This document shows positions 24,451-32,345 of a stretch of DNA of 64,000 nt, piece by piece. Location of the stretch: positions 3,224,001 through 3,288,000 of the forward strand of contig OZ245874.1 in assembly GCA_965229335.1 (NCBI GenBank), read 5' to 3'. Every line of letters begins with the position of its first letter. The first letter of the stretch is position 1. The notes beneath the pieces were generated by a model, which did not search any database, was not told where the DNA came from, and saw only the letters and a program-made list of their open reading frames with translations. The DNA is from JAFKFH01 sp017307375 (GTDB lineage Bacteria; Pseudomonadota; Alphaproteobacteria; Ferrovibrionales; Ferrovibrionaceae). Position numbers and translations under genes: made by a program.

Positions 24451-24795
24451 ATGACTGCCGTCGTACTCGTCATTCATTTGATCATCGCCGTCGGGCTGAT
24501 CGGCGTGATCCTGATGCAGCGCTCGGAAGGGGGCTCGTTCGGCGAGAACGCGGTCGGCGGCCTGTTTTCCGCCCGGGGCCGCGGCGACGTGCTGACCCGC
24601 ACCACCGCGATTCTGGCGACCCTGTTCTTCGTGACGTCGATCGTGCTGTCGATCCTGGCCGGCCAGCAGCGCTCGGCCAGCCCGACGTCGATCATCGACC
24701 GCATGGTCGACCAGCCGGGGACCAGCGCCCCGGCCGCGCCTGCTGCTCCCGCCGCGCCGCCGGCCGACGTGCCGCAGGTGCCGCAACCGAAATAA
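24451..24795 (+). CDS. secG: Preprotein translocase subunit SecG
   Basis: 114 residues. Two membrane segments (about residues 2-21 and 50-72) are joined by the conserved SecG loop LMQRSEGGSFGENAVGGLFSARGRGDVLTR (given in part: GGLFSARGRGD), then an Ala/Pro-rich cytoplasmic tail of about 35 residues. SecG helps SecYE export proteins across the inner membrane. The start at 24451 follows GGAAAGGG; the in-frame ATG 99 bases earlier would add a charged leader incompatible with the first membrane helix. A strong terminator follows, so secG and pyrG are separate units despite their proximity. Confidence 0.93.
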   Translation: MTAVVLVIHLIIAVGLIGVILMQRSEGGSFGENAVGGLFSARGRGDVLTRTTAILATLFFVTSIVLSILAGQQRSASPTSIIDRMVDQPGTSAPAAPAAPAAPPADVPQVPQPK

Positions 24796-24824
24796 CCGGC
24801 CGTCCCGCCGGTCCGACATCGAAG

Positions 24825-24858
24825 GCGCGCGGGGACATCCCCCGCGCGCTTCTCTTTT
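24825..24858 (+). terminator. Intrinsic terminator of secG
   Basis: A perfect 10-bp GC stem (24825-24834 with 24840-24849) and 5-base loop are followed by TTCTCTTTT. It is 29 bases after the secG stop and 30 bases before the pyrG start. Confidence 0.9.
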
Positions 24859-24887
24859 GGTTTGGTTTCGAGGTATAAGGAACGCCC

Positions 24888-26519
24888 ATGACGCGGTTCA
24901 TCTTCATCACCGGCGGCGTGGTTTCTTCCCTGGGCAAGGGGCTGGCCTCCGCGGCGCTCGGCGCGCTGCTGCAGGCACGCGGCTACAAGGTCCGCCTGCG
25001 CAAGCTCGATCCCTACATCAACGTCGATCCGGGCACGATGAGCCCGTATCAGCACGGTGAGGTCTACGTCACCGACGACGGGGCCGAGACCGACCTCGAC
25101 CTCGGCCATTACGAGCGGTTCACCGGCGTGCCGTCGCGCAAGTCCGACAACGTCACCACCGGCCGCATCTATCAGACCGTCATCGCCAAGGAGCGGCGCG
25201 GCGACTATCTCGGCGGCACCGTCCAGGTAATCCCGCATATCACCGATGCCATCAAGGACTTCGTCCTGTCGGAAACCGACGATACCGATTTTGCACTGAT
25301 CGAGGTCGGCGGCACGGTAGGCGACATCGAGGGCCTGCCGTTCTTCGAGGCGATCCGCCAGCTCGGCATCGATCTCGGCCGCGAACGGGCGATGTTCCTG
25401 CACCTGACGCTGGTGCCCTATATCGCCGCCGCCGGCGAATTGAAGACCAAGCCGACGCAGCATTCGGTCAAGGAGCTGCGCTCGATCGGCATCCAGCCCG
25501 ATCTGATCCTGTGCCGCGCCGATCGCGAGATTCCCGAATCGGACCGCCGCAAGATCGCGCTGTTCTGCAACGTGCGCCAGGAAGCGGTGATCCAGGCCCC
25601 CGACGTCCGCACCATCTACGAGGCGCCGCTGGTCTATCACCAGGAGCGGTTCGACCAGCAGGTGCTGCGCCATTTCGGCCTGGCGACCGAGCCCGAACCC
25701 GATCTTTCCCGCTGGCGCGAGATCGTTCAGCGCGTGCTGCAGCCGGAGGGCGAGGTCACCGTCGCGATCGTCGGCAAGTATACCGGCCTGAAGGATGCCT
25801 ATAAGAGCCTGGCGGAAGCCTTGGCCCATGGCGGCATCGCCAACAATGTCCGCGTCAAGCTCGAGTGGATCGAATCGGAGATCTTCGAAAAGGAGGAATC
25901 AGCGATCCACGAACTCGAGGGCGTGCACGCGATCCTGGTGCCCGGCGGCTTCGGCGAGCGTGGCTCGGAAGGCAAGATCCGGGCGGCGACCTTTGCCCGC
26001 GAACGCAACGTCCCCTATTTCGGGATCTGCTTCGGCATGCAGATGGCCGTGATCGAGGCGGCGCGCAACCTGGCCGGCGTGCCCGACGCCTCGTCGACCG
26101 AGTTCGGCCCGACGCCGTCGCCGCTGGTCGGGCTGATGACCGAGTGGCTGCAGGGCAACGACCTGGAGAAGCGCGCCGCCGGCGGCGACCTCGGCGGTAC
26201 GATGCGGCTGGGCGCCTTCGAGGCAGCGCTGAAGCCGGGCAGCCGGGTGGCGGAAATCTATGGCTCGACCACGATCAGCGAGCGTCATCGCCACCGCTAC
26301 GAGGTCAATACCGCCTATCGCGCGCGGCTGGAGCAGTGCGGCCTGACCTTCTCGGGCATGTCGCCCGACGGCGTGCTGCCCGAGATCGTCGAGATCCCGG
26401 ATCACGCCTGGTACATCGGCGTCCAGTTCCATCCCGAACTGAAGTCGAAGCCCTTCGAGCCGCACCCGCTGTTCGCCTCGTTCGTCGGCGCGGCCAAGCG
26501 GCAGTCGCGGCTGGTCTGA
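24888..26519 (+). CDS. pyrG: CTP synthase
   Basis: 543 residues, normal. It aminates UTP to CTP using ATP and glutamine. The N-terminal amidoligase domain (1-266) begins MTRFIFITGGVVSSLGKGL with the ATP loop and has the GTVGDIEGLPF segment; the C-terminal glutaminase domain (about 295-540) has the nucleophile Cys in FGICFGMQMA and the His-Glu pair in GVQFHPELKSKPF. The ATG at 24888 follows TAAGGAA by about 7 bases. Regulation by nucleotide-dependent initiation is known elsewhere but I see no clear sign here. Confidence 0.97.
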   Translation: MTRFIFITGGVVSSLGKGLASAALGALLQARGYKVRLRKLDPYINVDPGTMSPYQHGEVYVTDDGAETDLDLGHYERFTGVPSRKSDNVTTGRIYQTVIAKERRGDYLGGTVQVIPHITDAIKDFVLSETDDTDFALIEVGGTVGDIEGLPFFEAIRQLGIDLGRERAMFLHLTLVPYIAAAGELKTKPTQHSVKELRSIGIQPDLILCRADREIPESDRRKIALFCNVRQEAVIQAPDVRTIYEAPLVYHQERFDQQVLRHFGLATEPEPDLSRWREIVQRVLQPEGEVTVAIVGKYTGLKDAYKSLAEALAHGGIANNVRVKLEWIESEIFEKEESAIHELEGVHAILVPGGFGERGSEGKIRAATFARERNVPYFGICFGMQMAVIEAARNLAGVPDASSTEFGPTPSPLVGLMTEWLQGNDLEKRAAGGDLGGTMRLGAFEAALKPGSRVAEIYGSTTISERHRHRYEVNTAYRARLEQCGLTFSGMSPDGVLPEIVEIPDHAWYIGVQFHPELKSKPFEPHPLFASFVGAAKRQSRLV

Positions 26520-26551
26520 AAAACGAAGCGGGGCCGGCAAGCCGGCCCCGC
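26519..26551 (-). terminator. Intrinsic terminator of the DUF899 gene
   Basis: On the minus strand an 11-bp perfect GC stem (26541-26551 with 26528-26538) is followed by TTCGTTTTT ending at the pyrG stop codon. The T-run is only on the minus strand, so it mainly ends the DUF899 transcript; it may also hinder pyrG read-through. Confidence 0.85.
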
Positions 26552-26562
26552 GGATCCCACCC

Positions 26563-27282
26563 TCAGGCGGCGTAGTCGTCCCGCAGCCTGACCCAGGCCA
26601 TCGGCCAGGGGAGACCCTCCTCGTTGCGGCCCTTCGGGGTCAGGTCGAGGTAGTTGTAGGTCGCGTTCAGGAAATCGATGCCGCGGGCATAGGCCGAGTA
26701 GGTGTGGAACACGCCGTCATCGGTGCGCGCGAAGACGCTGACCCCGGGCAGATCCGGCTGTTTCCGCGTCAGAGGCTCGTAATTGTAGGTGCCGCCGCCA
26801 TGTTCGAGCATCTCCTTGCCGAAGGAGACGTCGAAATCATGGTTGAAGCTGCAGCGCCCCGACGAAACCCAGGTAAAGCCCCAGCCCAGCCGGTTGGCCT
26901 GCGCCGCCAGCTTGTGCAGCGGTGCGCGCGAAATTGCCGCGAAGGCGGTGTCGCGGGCGGCCAGATGCGGCCGCATGCCGTCGAAGTGATCGGCCCAGAA
27001 CGAGCAGCTCCTGCAGCCGGTCTCGGCTTCCGGCGCGAACATGAAATGATAGACGATCAACTGGCTGTGCCGGCCGAACAGGTCCCCCAGGCCGAGCGGA
27101 CCCTGCCTGCCATCGAACACATAGTCCTTCTCGACTTTCGTCCAGGGCATCTCGCGCCGCCGTGCGGCCAGCGCATCGCGTGCCCGGGTGAATGCCTTCT
27201 CCTCGGCCAGCAAGTCCAGCCGCGCCTGCAGCCATGCCGCACGCTCGACGATACGGGGTTCGGCCAGGGTATCGGTGGTCAT
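26563..27282 (-). CDS. DUF899 thioredoxin-like protein
   Basis: 239 residues. The family has a thioredoxin-like fold; the redox-type Cys pair is in TGCRSCSFWADHFDG (C-x-x-C). Other conserved parts are EKAFTRARDALAARRREMPW, KDYVFDG, LIVYHFMF, FTWVSSG, FNHDFDVSFG and the C-terminal HTYSAYARGIDFLNATYNYLDL. The biochemical role of DUF899 proteins is not established; a peroxiredoxin-like or thiol-redox role is often suggested from the fold. The start ATG at 27282 has GGAGG 5 bases upstream; an in-frame ATG at 27294 overlaps that site. A TCAAC-N6-GTTGA operator lies 23 bases upstream, matching two others in this island, so an ArsR-type regulator encoded at 27576 probably controls it. Confidence 0.85.
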   Translation of the reverse strand: MTTDTLAEPRIVERAAWLQARLDLLAEEKAFTRARDALAARRREMPWTKVEKDYVFDGRQGPLGLGDLFGRHSQLIVYHFMFAPEAETGCRSCSFWADHFDGMRPHLAARDTAFAAISRAPLHKLAAQANRLGWGFTWVSSGRCSFNHDFDVSFGKEMLEHGGGTYNYEPLTRKQPDLPGVSVFARTDDGVFHTYSAYARGIDFLNATYNYLDLTPKGRNEEGLPWPMAWVRLRDDYAA

Positions 27283-27304
27283 CGTCGCCTCCATCGGATG
27301 ATTG

Positions 27305-27320
27305 TCAACGGATTTGTTGA
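27305..27320. promoter_or_regulatory. ArsR-type operator, site A (DUF899 side)
   Basis: Inverted repeat TCAAC-N6-GTTGA in an AT-rich segment 23 bases upstream of the DUF899 start. The same arms and spacing recur at 27343-27358 and 27959-27974 and I found no other copies in this island. Confidence 0.7.
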
Positions 27321-27342
27321 TTATCATCTCCAACATTGTTAT

Positions 27343-27358
27343 TCAACGTTTTTGTTGA
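27343..27358. promoter_or_regulatory. ArsR-type operator, site B (between divergent genes)
   Basis: Inverted repeat TCAAC-N6-GTTGA, extended to ATTCAAC/GTTGAAT at 27341-27360, the best of the three. It lies 17 bases upstream of the 58-codon membrane-protein ORF at 27377 and 61 bases from the DUF899 start, so it can serve both divergent genes. Site A is 38 bases away, centre to centre. Confidence 0.72.
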
Positions 27359-27376
27359 ATATCGAGGGAGGCGTCC

Positions 27377-27553
27377 ATGCTGTGCTGTCTGATCGGGATG
27401 CTGGCCGCGGCCAACGTCGCATTGGCACGACGCTGGGCAGCGGCGGGCATTGCCGCAGCTTTGCTGGCCGGGGCCTGGTTCTTCTGGCATGAGGTGTCGG
27501 CTGGCGATCTCGACGATCCGCCGATCTGCCATAGCCTGCTATCCCGGGGTTGA
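27377..27553 (+). CDS. 58-residue membrane protein in the ArsR island (small, easily missed)
   Basis: 58 codons from ATG at 27377 to TGA at 27551-27553. The protein starts MLCCLIGMLAAANVALARRW, has a second hydrophobic segment AAAGIAAALLAGAWFFW and a polar acidic tail containing ICH. Two membrane helices (about residues 1-17 and 21-37) with an Arg-Arg turn are predicted, plus Cys residues at 3, 4 and 51. GGGAGG ends 5 bases before the ATG, almost the same ribosome site as that of the divergent DUF899 gene. Operator site B lies immediately upstream. I do not recognise a family. Strong ribosome site, operator and membrane pattern support it as a real gene; it falls under the length at which many gene finders report ORFs. 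Confidence 0.65.
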   Translation: MLCCLIGMLAAANVALARRWAAAGIAAALLAGAWFFWHEVSAGDLDDPPICHSLLSRG

Positions 27554-27575
27554 AGCCGGCGCCGCGGCGCCGTCC

Positions 27576-27947
27576 TCAGTCTTGCCGGGGCGGGTTCGGG
27601 GCGCCGAGCAGCGCTTCGAGGGAATCGAGCCCGCGGTGCCAATATTTGGCATAGCGATCCATCCAGACCGCGGCGTCGTGGATGGGGGCGGCCTCGAGCT
27701 GGCAGCGGCTGATCCGGCCGGTACGTTCTTGACGGATCAACCCGGCACGCACCAGCACCTGGATATGGCGCGACACGCCCTGAAGGCTCATGTCGAACGG
27801 CGCCGCCAGTTCCGAGACCAGGGCCGGTCCCGCATCCAGCCGCACCAGGATCGCGCGGCGGATCGGATCGCTCAGCGCAAAGAAGACGCGGTCGAGGGCC
27901 GATTCCGCATCGCCCCTCTCCGCCGGCTCGGTGACGGCTTGGCTCAT
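27576..27947 (-). CDS. ArsR-family winged-helix regulator (no metal motif)
   Basis: 123 residues. The core reads RVFFALSDPIRRAILVRLDAG, then ALVSELAAPFDMSLQGVSRHIQVLVRAGLI (recognition helix MSLQGVSRHIQVL), then a wing RQERTGRISRCQLE. No Cys-x-Cys metal motif is present in the helix before the recognition helix, so it is not an arsenic or cadmium sensor of the classical type. The group is often found next to SRPBCC or DUF899 genes. The ATG at 27947 was chosen; a TTG five codons upstream lies inside operator site C. Site C (27959-27974) is 12 bases upstream of the start, so the protein most likely represses itself and, through sites A and B, the DUF899 and small membrane-protein genes. The inducer is unknown. 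Confidence 0.85.
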   Translation of the reverse strand: MSQAVTEPAERGDAESALDRVFFALSDPIRRAILVRLDAGPALVSELAAPFDMSLQGVSRHIQVLVRAGLIRQERTGRISRCQLEAAPIHDAAVWMDRYAKYWHRGLDSLEALLGAPNPPRQD

Positions 27948-27958
27948 CTCGCGATTAT

Positions 27959-27974
27959 TCAACAGATTTGTTGA
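27959..27974. promoter_or_regulatory. ArsR-type operator, site C (autoregulation)
   Basis: TCAAC-N6-GTTGA with identical arms and spacing to sites A and B, directly upstream of the regulator gene. The spacer here continues the symmetry by one base pair (TCAACA/TGTTGA). Confidence 0.72.
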
Positions 27975-27997
27975 TAGTCAATCGCCGGGACATAAGG

Positions 27998-28585
27998 CTA
28001 GAAGTGGATCATGCCGGGCGCGAAGAAGCCGAGCGCGCCGAGGCCGGCCCCGACCAGCCCCAGTCCGCCGGCAAACCACGCCAGCCACACCATCGAGGTG
28101 ATTACCGCGGCCGAGGCCAGGACGATTGCAAGCTGCAGCGCGGCAGAGGCGTATTCGAACTGGTGATAGGCGGCCAGTGCCCGTTCGCGGCGCGCCTCGG
28201 CCGCCTTGGCATGCGCCGCAAGCTCCTTGCGGCCTTCGCCGGTCTCGGGCTCGGTCTCGTAGCGCTGCACGGTCTTGCGCCAGGCTTCAAGCCGCTGGGC
28301 CTGGGCCGGGGTCAGTTCGGGACCCAGGACCTCGAGCAGTTCGCCCGAGGTGCGCAGCATCGTCTGCCGGATCGTCTTGGCCTGGAAGAACGACCAGGTA
28401 TTGGCGGCATCGCCGTTGGCCACCACCGCGGTGGTCTGCGCGCTCTTGCCACCCATCTCGGTGACCGCCAGCAGGGCGGCCAGGACCGCGATCAGTACGG
28501 CGACCAGCTTGTTGACGCGCGACTGGCTGGCGTGGTGGCCATGCCCGGCTTCGTGGATCGCCTCGTGGACCTCGCGGGTTTCCAT
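27998..28585 (-). CDS. DUF4337 membrane protein
   Basis: 195 residues. The N-terminus is His-rich and charged (METREVHEAIHEAGHGHHA), followed by a membrane segment (about 26-43, LVAVLIAVLAALLAVTEMG), a long charged central helix region with AQTTAVVANGDAANTWSFFQAKTI (family hallmark, partial), and two C-terminal membrane segments (about 146-190). DUF4337 proteins are inner-membrane proteins without an assigned function. The ATG at 28585 gives the family start; an in-frame upstream start would add an unrelated leader. The gene is divergent from kdsA with a 142-base gap and lies 50 bases upstream of the ArsR regulator start but outside its operators. Confidence 0.82.
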   Translation of the reverse strand: METREVHEAIHEAGHGHHASQSRVNKLVAVLIAVLAALLAVTEMGGKSAQTTAVVANGDAANTWSFFQAKTIRQTMLRTSGELLEVLGPELTPAQAQRLEAWRKTVQRYETEPETGEGRKELAAHAKAAEARRERALAAYHQFEYASAALQLAIVLASAAVITSMVWLAWFAGGLGLVGAGLGALGFFAPGMIHF

Positions 28586-28665
28586 CGCCCGAATCACTCC
28601 CTCTTTGGTATAGCGGGTCGGCGAGCATAGCGACGGCGCGCGGATCTGCAATGCCGCGGGCTGTG

Positions 28666-28694
28666 ATGACGCCGTCATGGTGCGGGGCTATAGT
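28666..28694 (+). promoter_or_regulatory. Predicted kdsA promoter (ATGACG-N17-TATAGT)
   Basis: ATGACG at 28666-28671 and TATAGT at 28689-28694 are 17 bases apart and end 33 bases before the kdsA start. The -35 lies within a 13-base palindrome ATGACG-C-CGTCAT (28666-28678), which could be an operator. Confidence 0.45.
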
Positions 28695-28727
28695 GGCGCC
28701 CCCAAAGCCATCACTGGATCGAGTTTG

Positions 28728-29567
28728 ATGACCGAGCAGCGACGCGTTCCCGTCGGCGGATTCGAGATCGCCAACGACCTGCCTTTTGCCCTGATCGCCG
28801 GGCCCTGCCAGCTGGAGAGCCGCGAACACGCGCTCGACATGGCGTCGAGCCTGAAGGCCTTGTGCGACGGGCTCGGGATCAACCTGATCTACAAGACCTC
28901 GTTCGACAAGGCGAACCGGACCTCGGTCAAGGGGCAGCGCGGGCTGGGGCTGGAGGGTTCGCTGCCCATCTTCCGCGAGATCCGCGAGACGGTCGGCGTG
29001 CCGCTGATCACCGACGTCCACGCGCCCGAGCAATGCGCGGCCGTGGCCGAGGCGGTCGACATGCTGCAGATCCCCGCCTTCCTCTGCCGCCAGACCGACC
29101 TGCTGCTCGCCGCCGCGGCGACGGGCAAGCCGATCAACGTGAAGAAGGGTCAGTTCCTGGCCCCCTGGGACATGAAGAACGTGGTCGCCAAGATCGAGCA
29201 CGGCGGCAACCGCAACGTCCTGGTTTGCGAGCGGGGGGCAAGCTTCGGCTACAACACCCTCGTCTCCGACATGCGCAGCCTGCCGATCATGGCCGAGACC
29301 GGCTGTCCCGTCGTGTTCGACGCGACCCACTCGGTGCAGCAGCCGGGCGGGCAGGGCGCCTCGACCGGCGGCCAGCGCGAATTCGTCCCGGTGCTGGCCC
29401 GCGCCGCCGTCGCGGTCGGCGTGGCGGCGGTATTCATGGAAACCCATCGTGATCCCGACAATGCCCCGTCGGATGGTCCGAACATGGTGCCGTTCGACCA
29501 GCTCGGCGCCTTGCTGAAGCAGCTTCAGGCCTACGACCGGATCGCCAAGTCCCTTGCGGCTGCTTAA
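28728..29567 (+). CDS. kdsA: 3-deoxy-8-phosphooctulonate (KDO-8-P) synthase
   Basis: 279 residues, normal. It condenses phosphoenolpyruvate and arabinose-5-phosphate to KDO-8-phosphate for the LPS inner core. Barrel motifs LIAGPCQLESREHA, YKTSFDKANRTS, LITDVHAPEQC, NVKKGQFLAPWDM, VFDATHSVQQPGGQG and the C-terminal FMETHRDPDNAPSDGPNM are all present. Asn in the KANR segment is retained, while the metal-type diagnostic Cys of metal-dependent forms is not at its usual N-terminal place (GPCQ does contain Cys), so I leave the class open. The gene overlaps the following hydrolase gene by 14 bases if that uses its TTG start. Its presence confirms a Gram-negative outer membrane with KDO. Confidence 0.96.
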   Translation: MTEQRRVPVGGFEIANDLPFALIAGPCQLESREHALDMASSLKALCDGLGINLIYKTSFDKANRTSVKGQRGLGLEGSLPIFREIRETVGVPLITDVHAPEQCAAVAEAVDMLQIPAFLCRQTDLLLAAAATGKPINVKKGQFLAPWDMKNVVAKIEHGGNRNVLVCERGASFGYNTLVSDMRSLPIMAETGCPVVFDATHSVQQPGGQGASTGGQREFVPVLARAAVAVGVAAVFMETHRDPDNAPSDGPNMVPFDQLGALLKQLQAYDRIAKSLAAA

Positions 29568-30882
29568 GCCTCTTCGCCAGGCGGCGGACGGATCGATCGG
29601 CGCCTGGGCCGATCCCTGGATCAATGACGCGATCACCCGCTGGTTCATGCCGCTGTCGCGCGGCTACGCCGCGGCGCGCATGGCATCGGGCAGCGTCGCC
29701 CGCTTCCGCAGCCTGCTGCCCGATGCCGATGTCGGGCCGGAGACGCTGATGCGGGTGGCCGAGGCCGACGGCGCCTACGGCCGGGCCGAGGCGATCTGGC
29801 AGGAGGCAGCCTTCGACGAGGCCCCGGCTGCGGCCTTCGCCCGCGTTACCGCCCGGCGCGACCGGGCGGCGAGGCGGCTGATGCTGACCCGGCTGCATTT
29901 CCTGCCGGCGGTGGCGCGCGGCAAGGTGCCGCCGGTGGCCTGGAACATTGCCGACTGTGCGTCGGTCGAGGCGGCGCATGGTGCGCGCCTGGCCAACCCG
30001 GGCACCGCCTTCCTGCTGCCCGAGCGCGCGCCGCCGGTGCAGAAGTCGGCCGCGCTGATCCGCGGGGCCGTGAGGGAGTACTGGCTGCGCAGCCCCGGGC
30101 CGGTCCCGGGTGGACCGCCGGCCTGGGCGCGGGTGGTGGAACCCCGGCGCGTTGCCGGGCCCGTCCCGACGGTCATCCTGCTGCATGGCATCGGCGTCGA
30201 GGCCGAAATGTGGGCCGACCCCCATGGGGCGATGACGAAATATCTGGTCCAGCATGGCCTGCGGGTCATCCGGCCCGAACTGCCGGGCCACGGCCGGCGC
30301 TGCGCCGTGGGTTTCTACGGCGGCGAGGAAATCCTGGCCTGCGCACCGCTCGCCACTCTCGATTTCTTTCGGCAGACCGCGGTGGAGGCGGCCCGCTGGA
30401 TCGCCTGGGCGCGCGAGGCCGGCAGCCCGCATGTCGCGATCGGCGGCGTCTCGCTCGGCGCGCTGGCCTCGTCGTTGGTGGCACGGGTTGCCGACGCCTG
30501 GGAGCCGGGCTCGCGCCCCGACGCACTGTTCCTGGGCTCGCCGACCGGCGACATGGTCAAACTGGTCCACGAAAGCTCGCTGACCCGGCCGATCGGCATG
30601 CCCGAGCGGCTGCTGGCCCAGGGCTGGACCCCCGAGGTGCTGACCCGCTGGCTGCCGCTGATCACGCCGGACCGCCCGCCGCAATTGCCGGCCGACCGTA
30701 TCGTCGCGGCCCTCGGCGACGCCGACGAACTGACCCATTTCGAGCCGGGCCTGCGCCTGTTGCGCGCCTGGGGCCTGCCCGACAGCAACCTTGCCGTGAT
30801 GCGCAAGGGCCATTTCACCCTGAATTTCAGCCTGACGCTCGATACCCGCGCCCTCGACCGGCTGGTCGAGGTCTTGCGCTGA
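29554..30882 (+). CDS. Alpha/beta hydrolase, unknown substrate
   Basis: About 442 residues. The C-terminal two thirds form an alpha/beta-hydrolase domain: oxyanion segment VILLHGIGVEAEMW (about residue 207), RPELPGHGRR, the nucleophile elbow IGGVSLGALASS with Ser, and a C-terminal His in KGHFTLNF. The N-terminal 180 residues are a helical extension (DPWINDAITRWFMPLSRGYAAARMA) that I do not recognise. The start is uncertain: the TTG at 29554 overlaps the end of kdsA; the first ATG in frame is at 29647 and would remove a well-structured helix. It is sandwiched between kdsA and eno with tight spacing. The product is probably cytoplasmic, as no signal peptide is seen. Confidence 0.75.
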   Translation: MRLLKPLRQAADGSIGAWADPWINDAITRWFMPLSRGYAAARMASGSVARFRSLLPDADVGPETLMRVAEADGAYGRAEAIWQEAAFDEAPAAAFARVTARRDRAARRLMLTRLHFLPAVARGKVPPVAWNIADCASVEAAHGARLANPGTAFLLPERAPPVQKSAALIRGAVREYWLRSPGPVPGGPPAWARVVEPRRVAGPVPTVILLHGIGVEAEMWADPHGAMTKYLVQHGLRVIRPELPGHGRRCAVGFYGGEEILACAPLATLDFFRQTAVEAARWIAWAREAGSPHVAIGGVSLGALASSLVARVADAWEPGSRPDALFLGSPTGDMVKLVHESSLTRPIGMPERLLAQGWTPEVLTRWLPLITPDRPPQLPADRIVAALGDADELTHFEPGLRLLRAWGLPDSNLAVMRKGHFTLNFSLTLDTRALDRLVEVLR

Positions 30883-30894
30883 CCGGCCCGTGCC

Positions 30895-30916
30895 GCTATG
30901 CCTTCCGCCGCATAGC
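30895..30916. repeat. Inverted repeat between hydrolase gene and eno
   Basis: Perfect 7-bp arms GCTATGC/GCATAGC around an 8-base loop, 31 bases before the eno start. It could be an operator or a weak transcript hairpin; no T-run follows. Confidence 0.4.
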
Positions 30917-30947
30917 TCCCCGCCTGAGAGAGAGGATCAAAATCCCG

Positions 30948-32225
30948 ATGAGCGCCATCATCGACATTCGCGCGCGCGAAATCCTGGACAGCCGTGGCAA
31001 TCCGACCGTCGAGGTCGATGTCGAGCTGGAGAGCGGGGCCTTCGGCCGCGCCGCGGTCCCGTCCGGCGCCTCGACCGGCGCCCATGAGGCGGTCGAGAAG
31101 CGCGACGGCGACAAGGGCCGCTATCTCGGCAAGGGCGTGCAGCAGGCGGTCGCCGCCGTAAACGGCGAGATCTTCGAGGCGCTGTCGGGTCAGGATGCCC
31201 GCGACCAGACCCGCCTCGACAAGCTGATGATCGACCTGGACGGCACCCCCAACAAGGGCCGCCTGGGTGCCAATGCCATTCTCGGCGTCTCGCTGGCGAT
31301 GGCCAAGGCCGCCGCGGACGATGCCGGCCTGCCGCTGTTCCGCTATGTCGGTGGCGCCTCGGCCCGCGTGATGCCGGTGCCGATGATGAACATCATCAAC
31401 GGCGGCGCCCATGCCGACAATCCGATCGACGTGCAGGAATTCATGATCATGCCGGTTTCGGCCCCGACGGTCGCCGATGCGATCCGCGTGGGTGCCGAAA
31501 TCTTCCACGGCCTGAAGAAGCGCCTGCATGACGCCGGCCACGCCACCGCGGTGGGCGACGAGGGCGGCTTCGCCCCGAACCTCGCCTCGACCGAAGCCGC
31601 CCTCGACTTCATCATGAAGGCGATCGAGGCGGCCGGCTATCGCCCCGGCGAGGATGTCATGGTAGCGCTCGATGCCGCCTCGACCGAGTTCTACAAGGAC
31701 GGCAAGTACCACCTGGCCGGCGAGGGCAAGGTGCTCGACGCCGCCGGCATGGTCGCCTACTACGCCGATCTCTGCGCCAAGTTCCCGATCGTCTCGATCG
31801 AGGATGGCATGGCCGAGGACGACTGGGCCGGCTGGAAGCACCTGACCGACACGCTGGGTTCCAAGGTCCAGCTGGTCGGCGACGATCTCTTCGTCACCAA
31901 CCCGACGCGGCTGGCCGACGGCATCAAGCAGGGCGTCGGCAACGCCATTCTGGTCAAGGTCAACCAGATCGGCACGCTGTCCGAGACCCTCGAGGCGGTC
32001 GAGATGGCGCACAAGGCCGGATATCGTGCGGTGATGTCGCATCGCTCGGGCGAGACCGAGGATTCGACGATCGCCGATCTGGCGGTCGCCACCAATTGCG
32101 GCCAGATCAAGACCGGGTCGCTCGCCCGTTCGGACCGGCTGGCGAAGTACAACCAGCTGATCCGCATCGCCGAACTGCTCGGCCCCGCCGCGGTCTATCC
32201 CGGCCGCGCCGCGCTCAAGCGTTAA
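30948..32225 (+). CDS. eno: Enolase
   Basis: 425 residues, normal. It dehydrates 2-phosphoglycerate to phosphoenolpyruvate and may also join the RNA degradosome in proteobacteria. Motifs are IRAREILDSRGNPTVEVDV, GASTGAHEA, the MPVPMMNIINGGAHADN segment, HGLKKRL, the catalytic Glu/Lys region SIEDGMAEDDW, the Mg ligands in GDDLFVTN, LVKVNQIGTLSETLE and SHRSGETEDSTIADLAVAT (in part). The start at 30948 follows GAGAGAGGA. A terminator follows it. Confidence 0.97.
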   Translation: MSAIIDIRAREILDSRGNPTVEVDVELESGAFGRAAVPSGASTGAHEAVEKRDGDKGRYLGKGVQQAVAAVNGEIFEALSGQDARDQTRLDKLMIDLDGTPNKGRLGANAILGVSLAMAKAAADDAGLPLFRYVGGASARVMPVPMMNIINGGAHADNPIDVQEFMIMPVSAPTVADAIRVGAEIFHGLKKRLHDAGHATAVGDEGGFAPNLASTEAALDFIMKAIEAAGYRPGEDVMVALDAASTEFYKDGKYHLAGEGKVLDAAGMVAYYADLCAKFPIVSIEDGMAEDDWAGWKHLTDTLGSKVQLVGDDLFVTNPTRLADGIKQGVGNAILVKVNQIGTLSETLEAVEMAHKAGYRAVMSHRSGETEDSTIADLAVATNCGQIKTGSLARSDRLAKYNQLIRIAELLGPAAVYPGRAALKR

Positions 32226-32239
32226 CAAAGCGTTTAGGA

Positions 32240-32290
32240 CTGGCGTCCTGTGGCTTGCCACGGGACGCCAGCGACTCGTTTATTTTCCAG
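32240..32290 (+). terminator. Intrinsic terminator of eno
   Basis: A 14-bp stem (32240-32253 with 32258-32271, one T-G pair) and four-base loop is followed, after CGACTCG at 32272-32278, by TTTATTTT. It lies 15 bases after the eno stop and 56 bases before ftsB. Confidence 0.82.
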
Positions 32291-32345
32291 CGGGTTTACG
32301 GAAAAGCCGTTGACCCGCCGACTCGCGTGTGATTCGATTCCGGGC

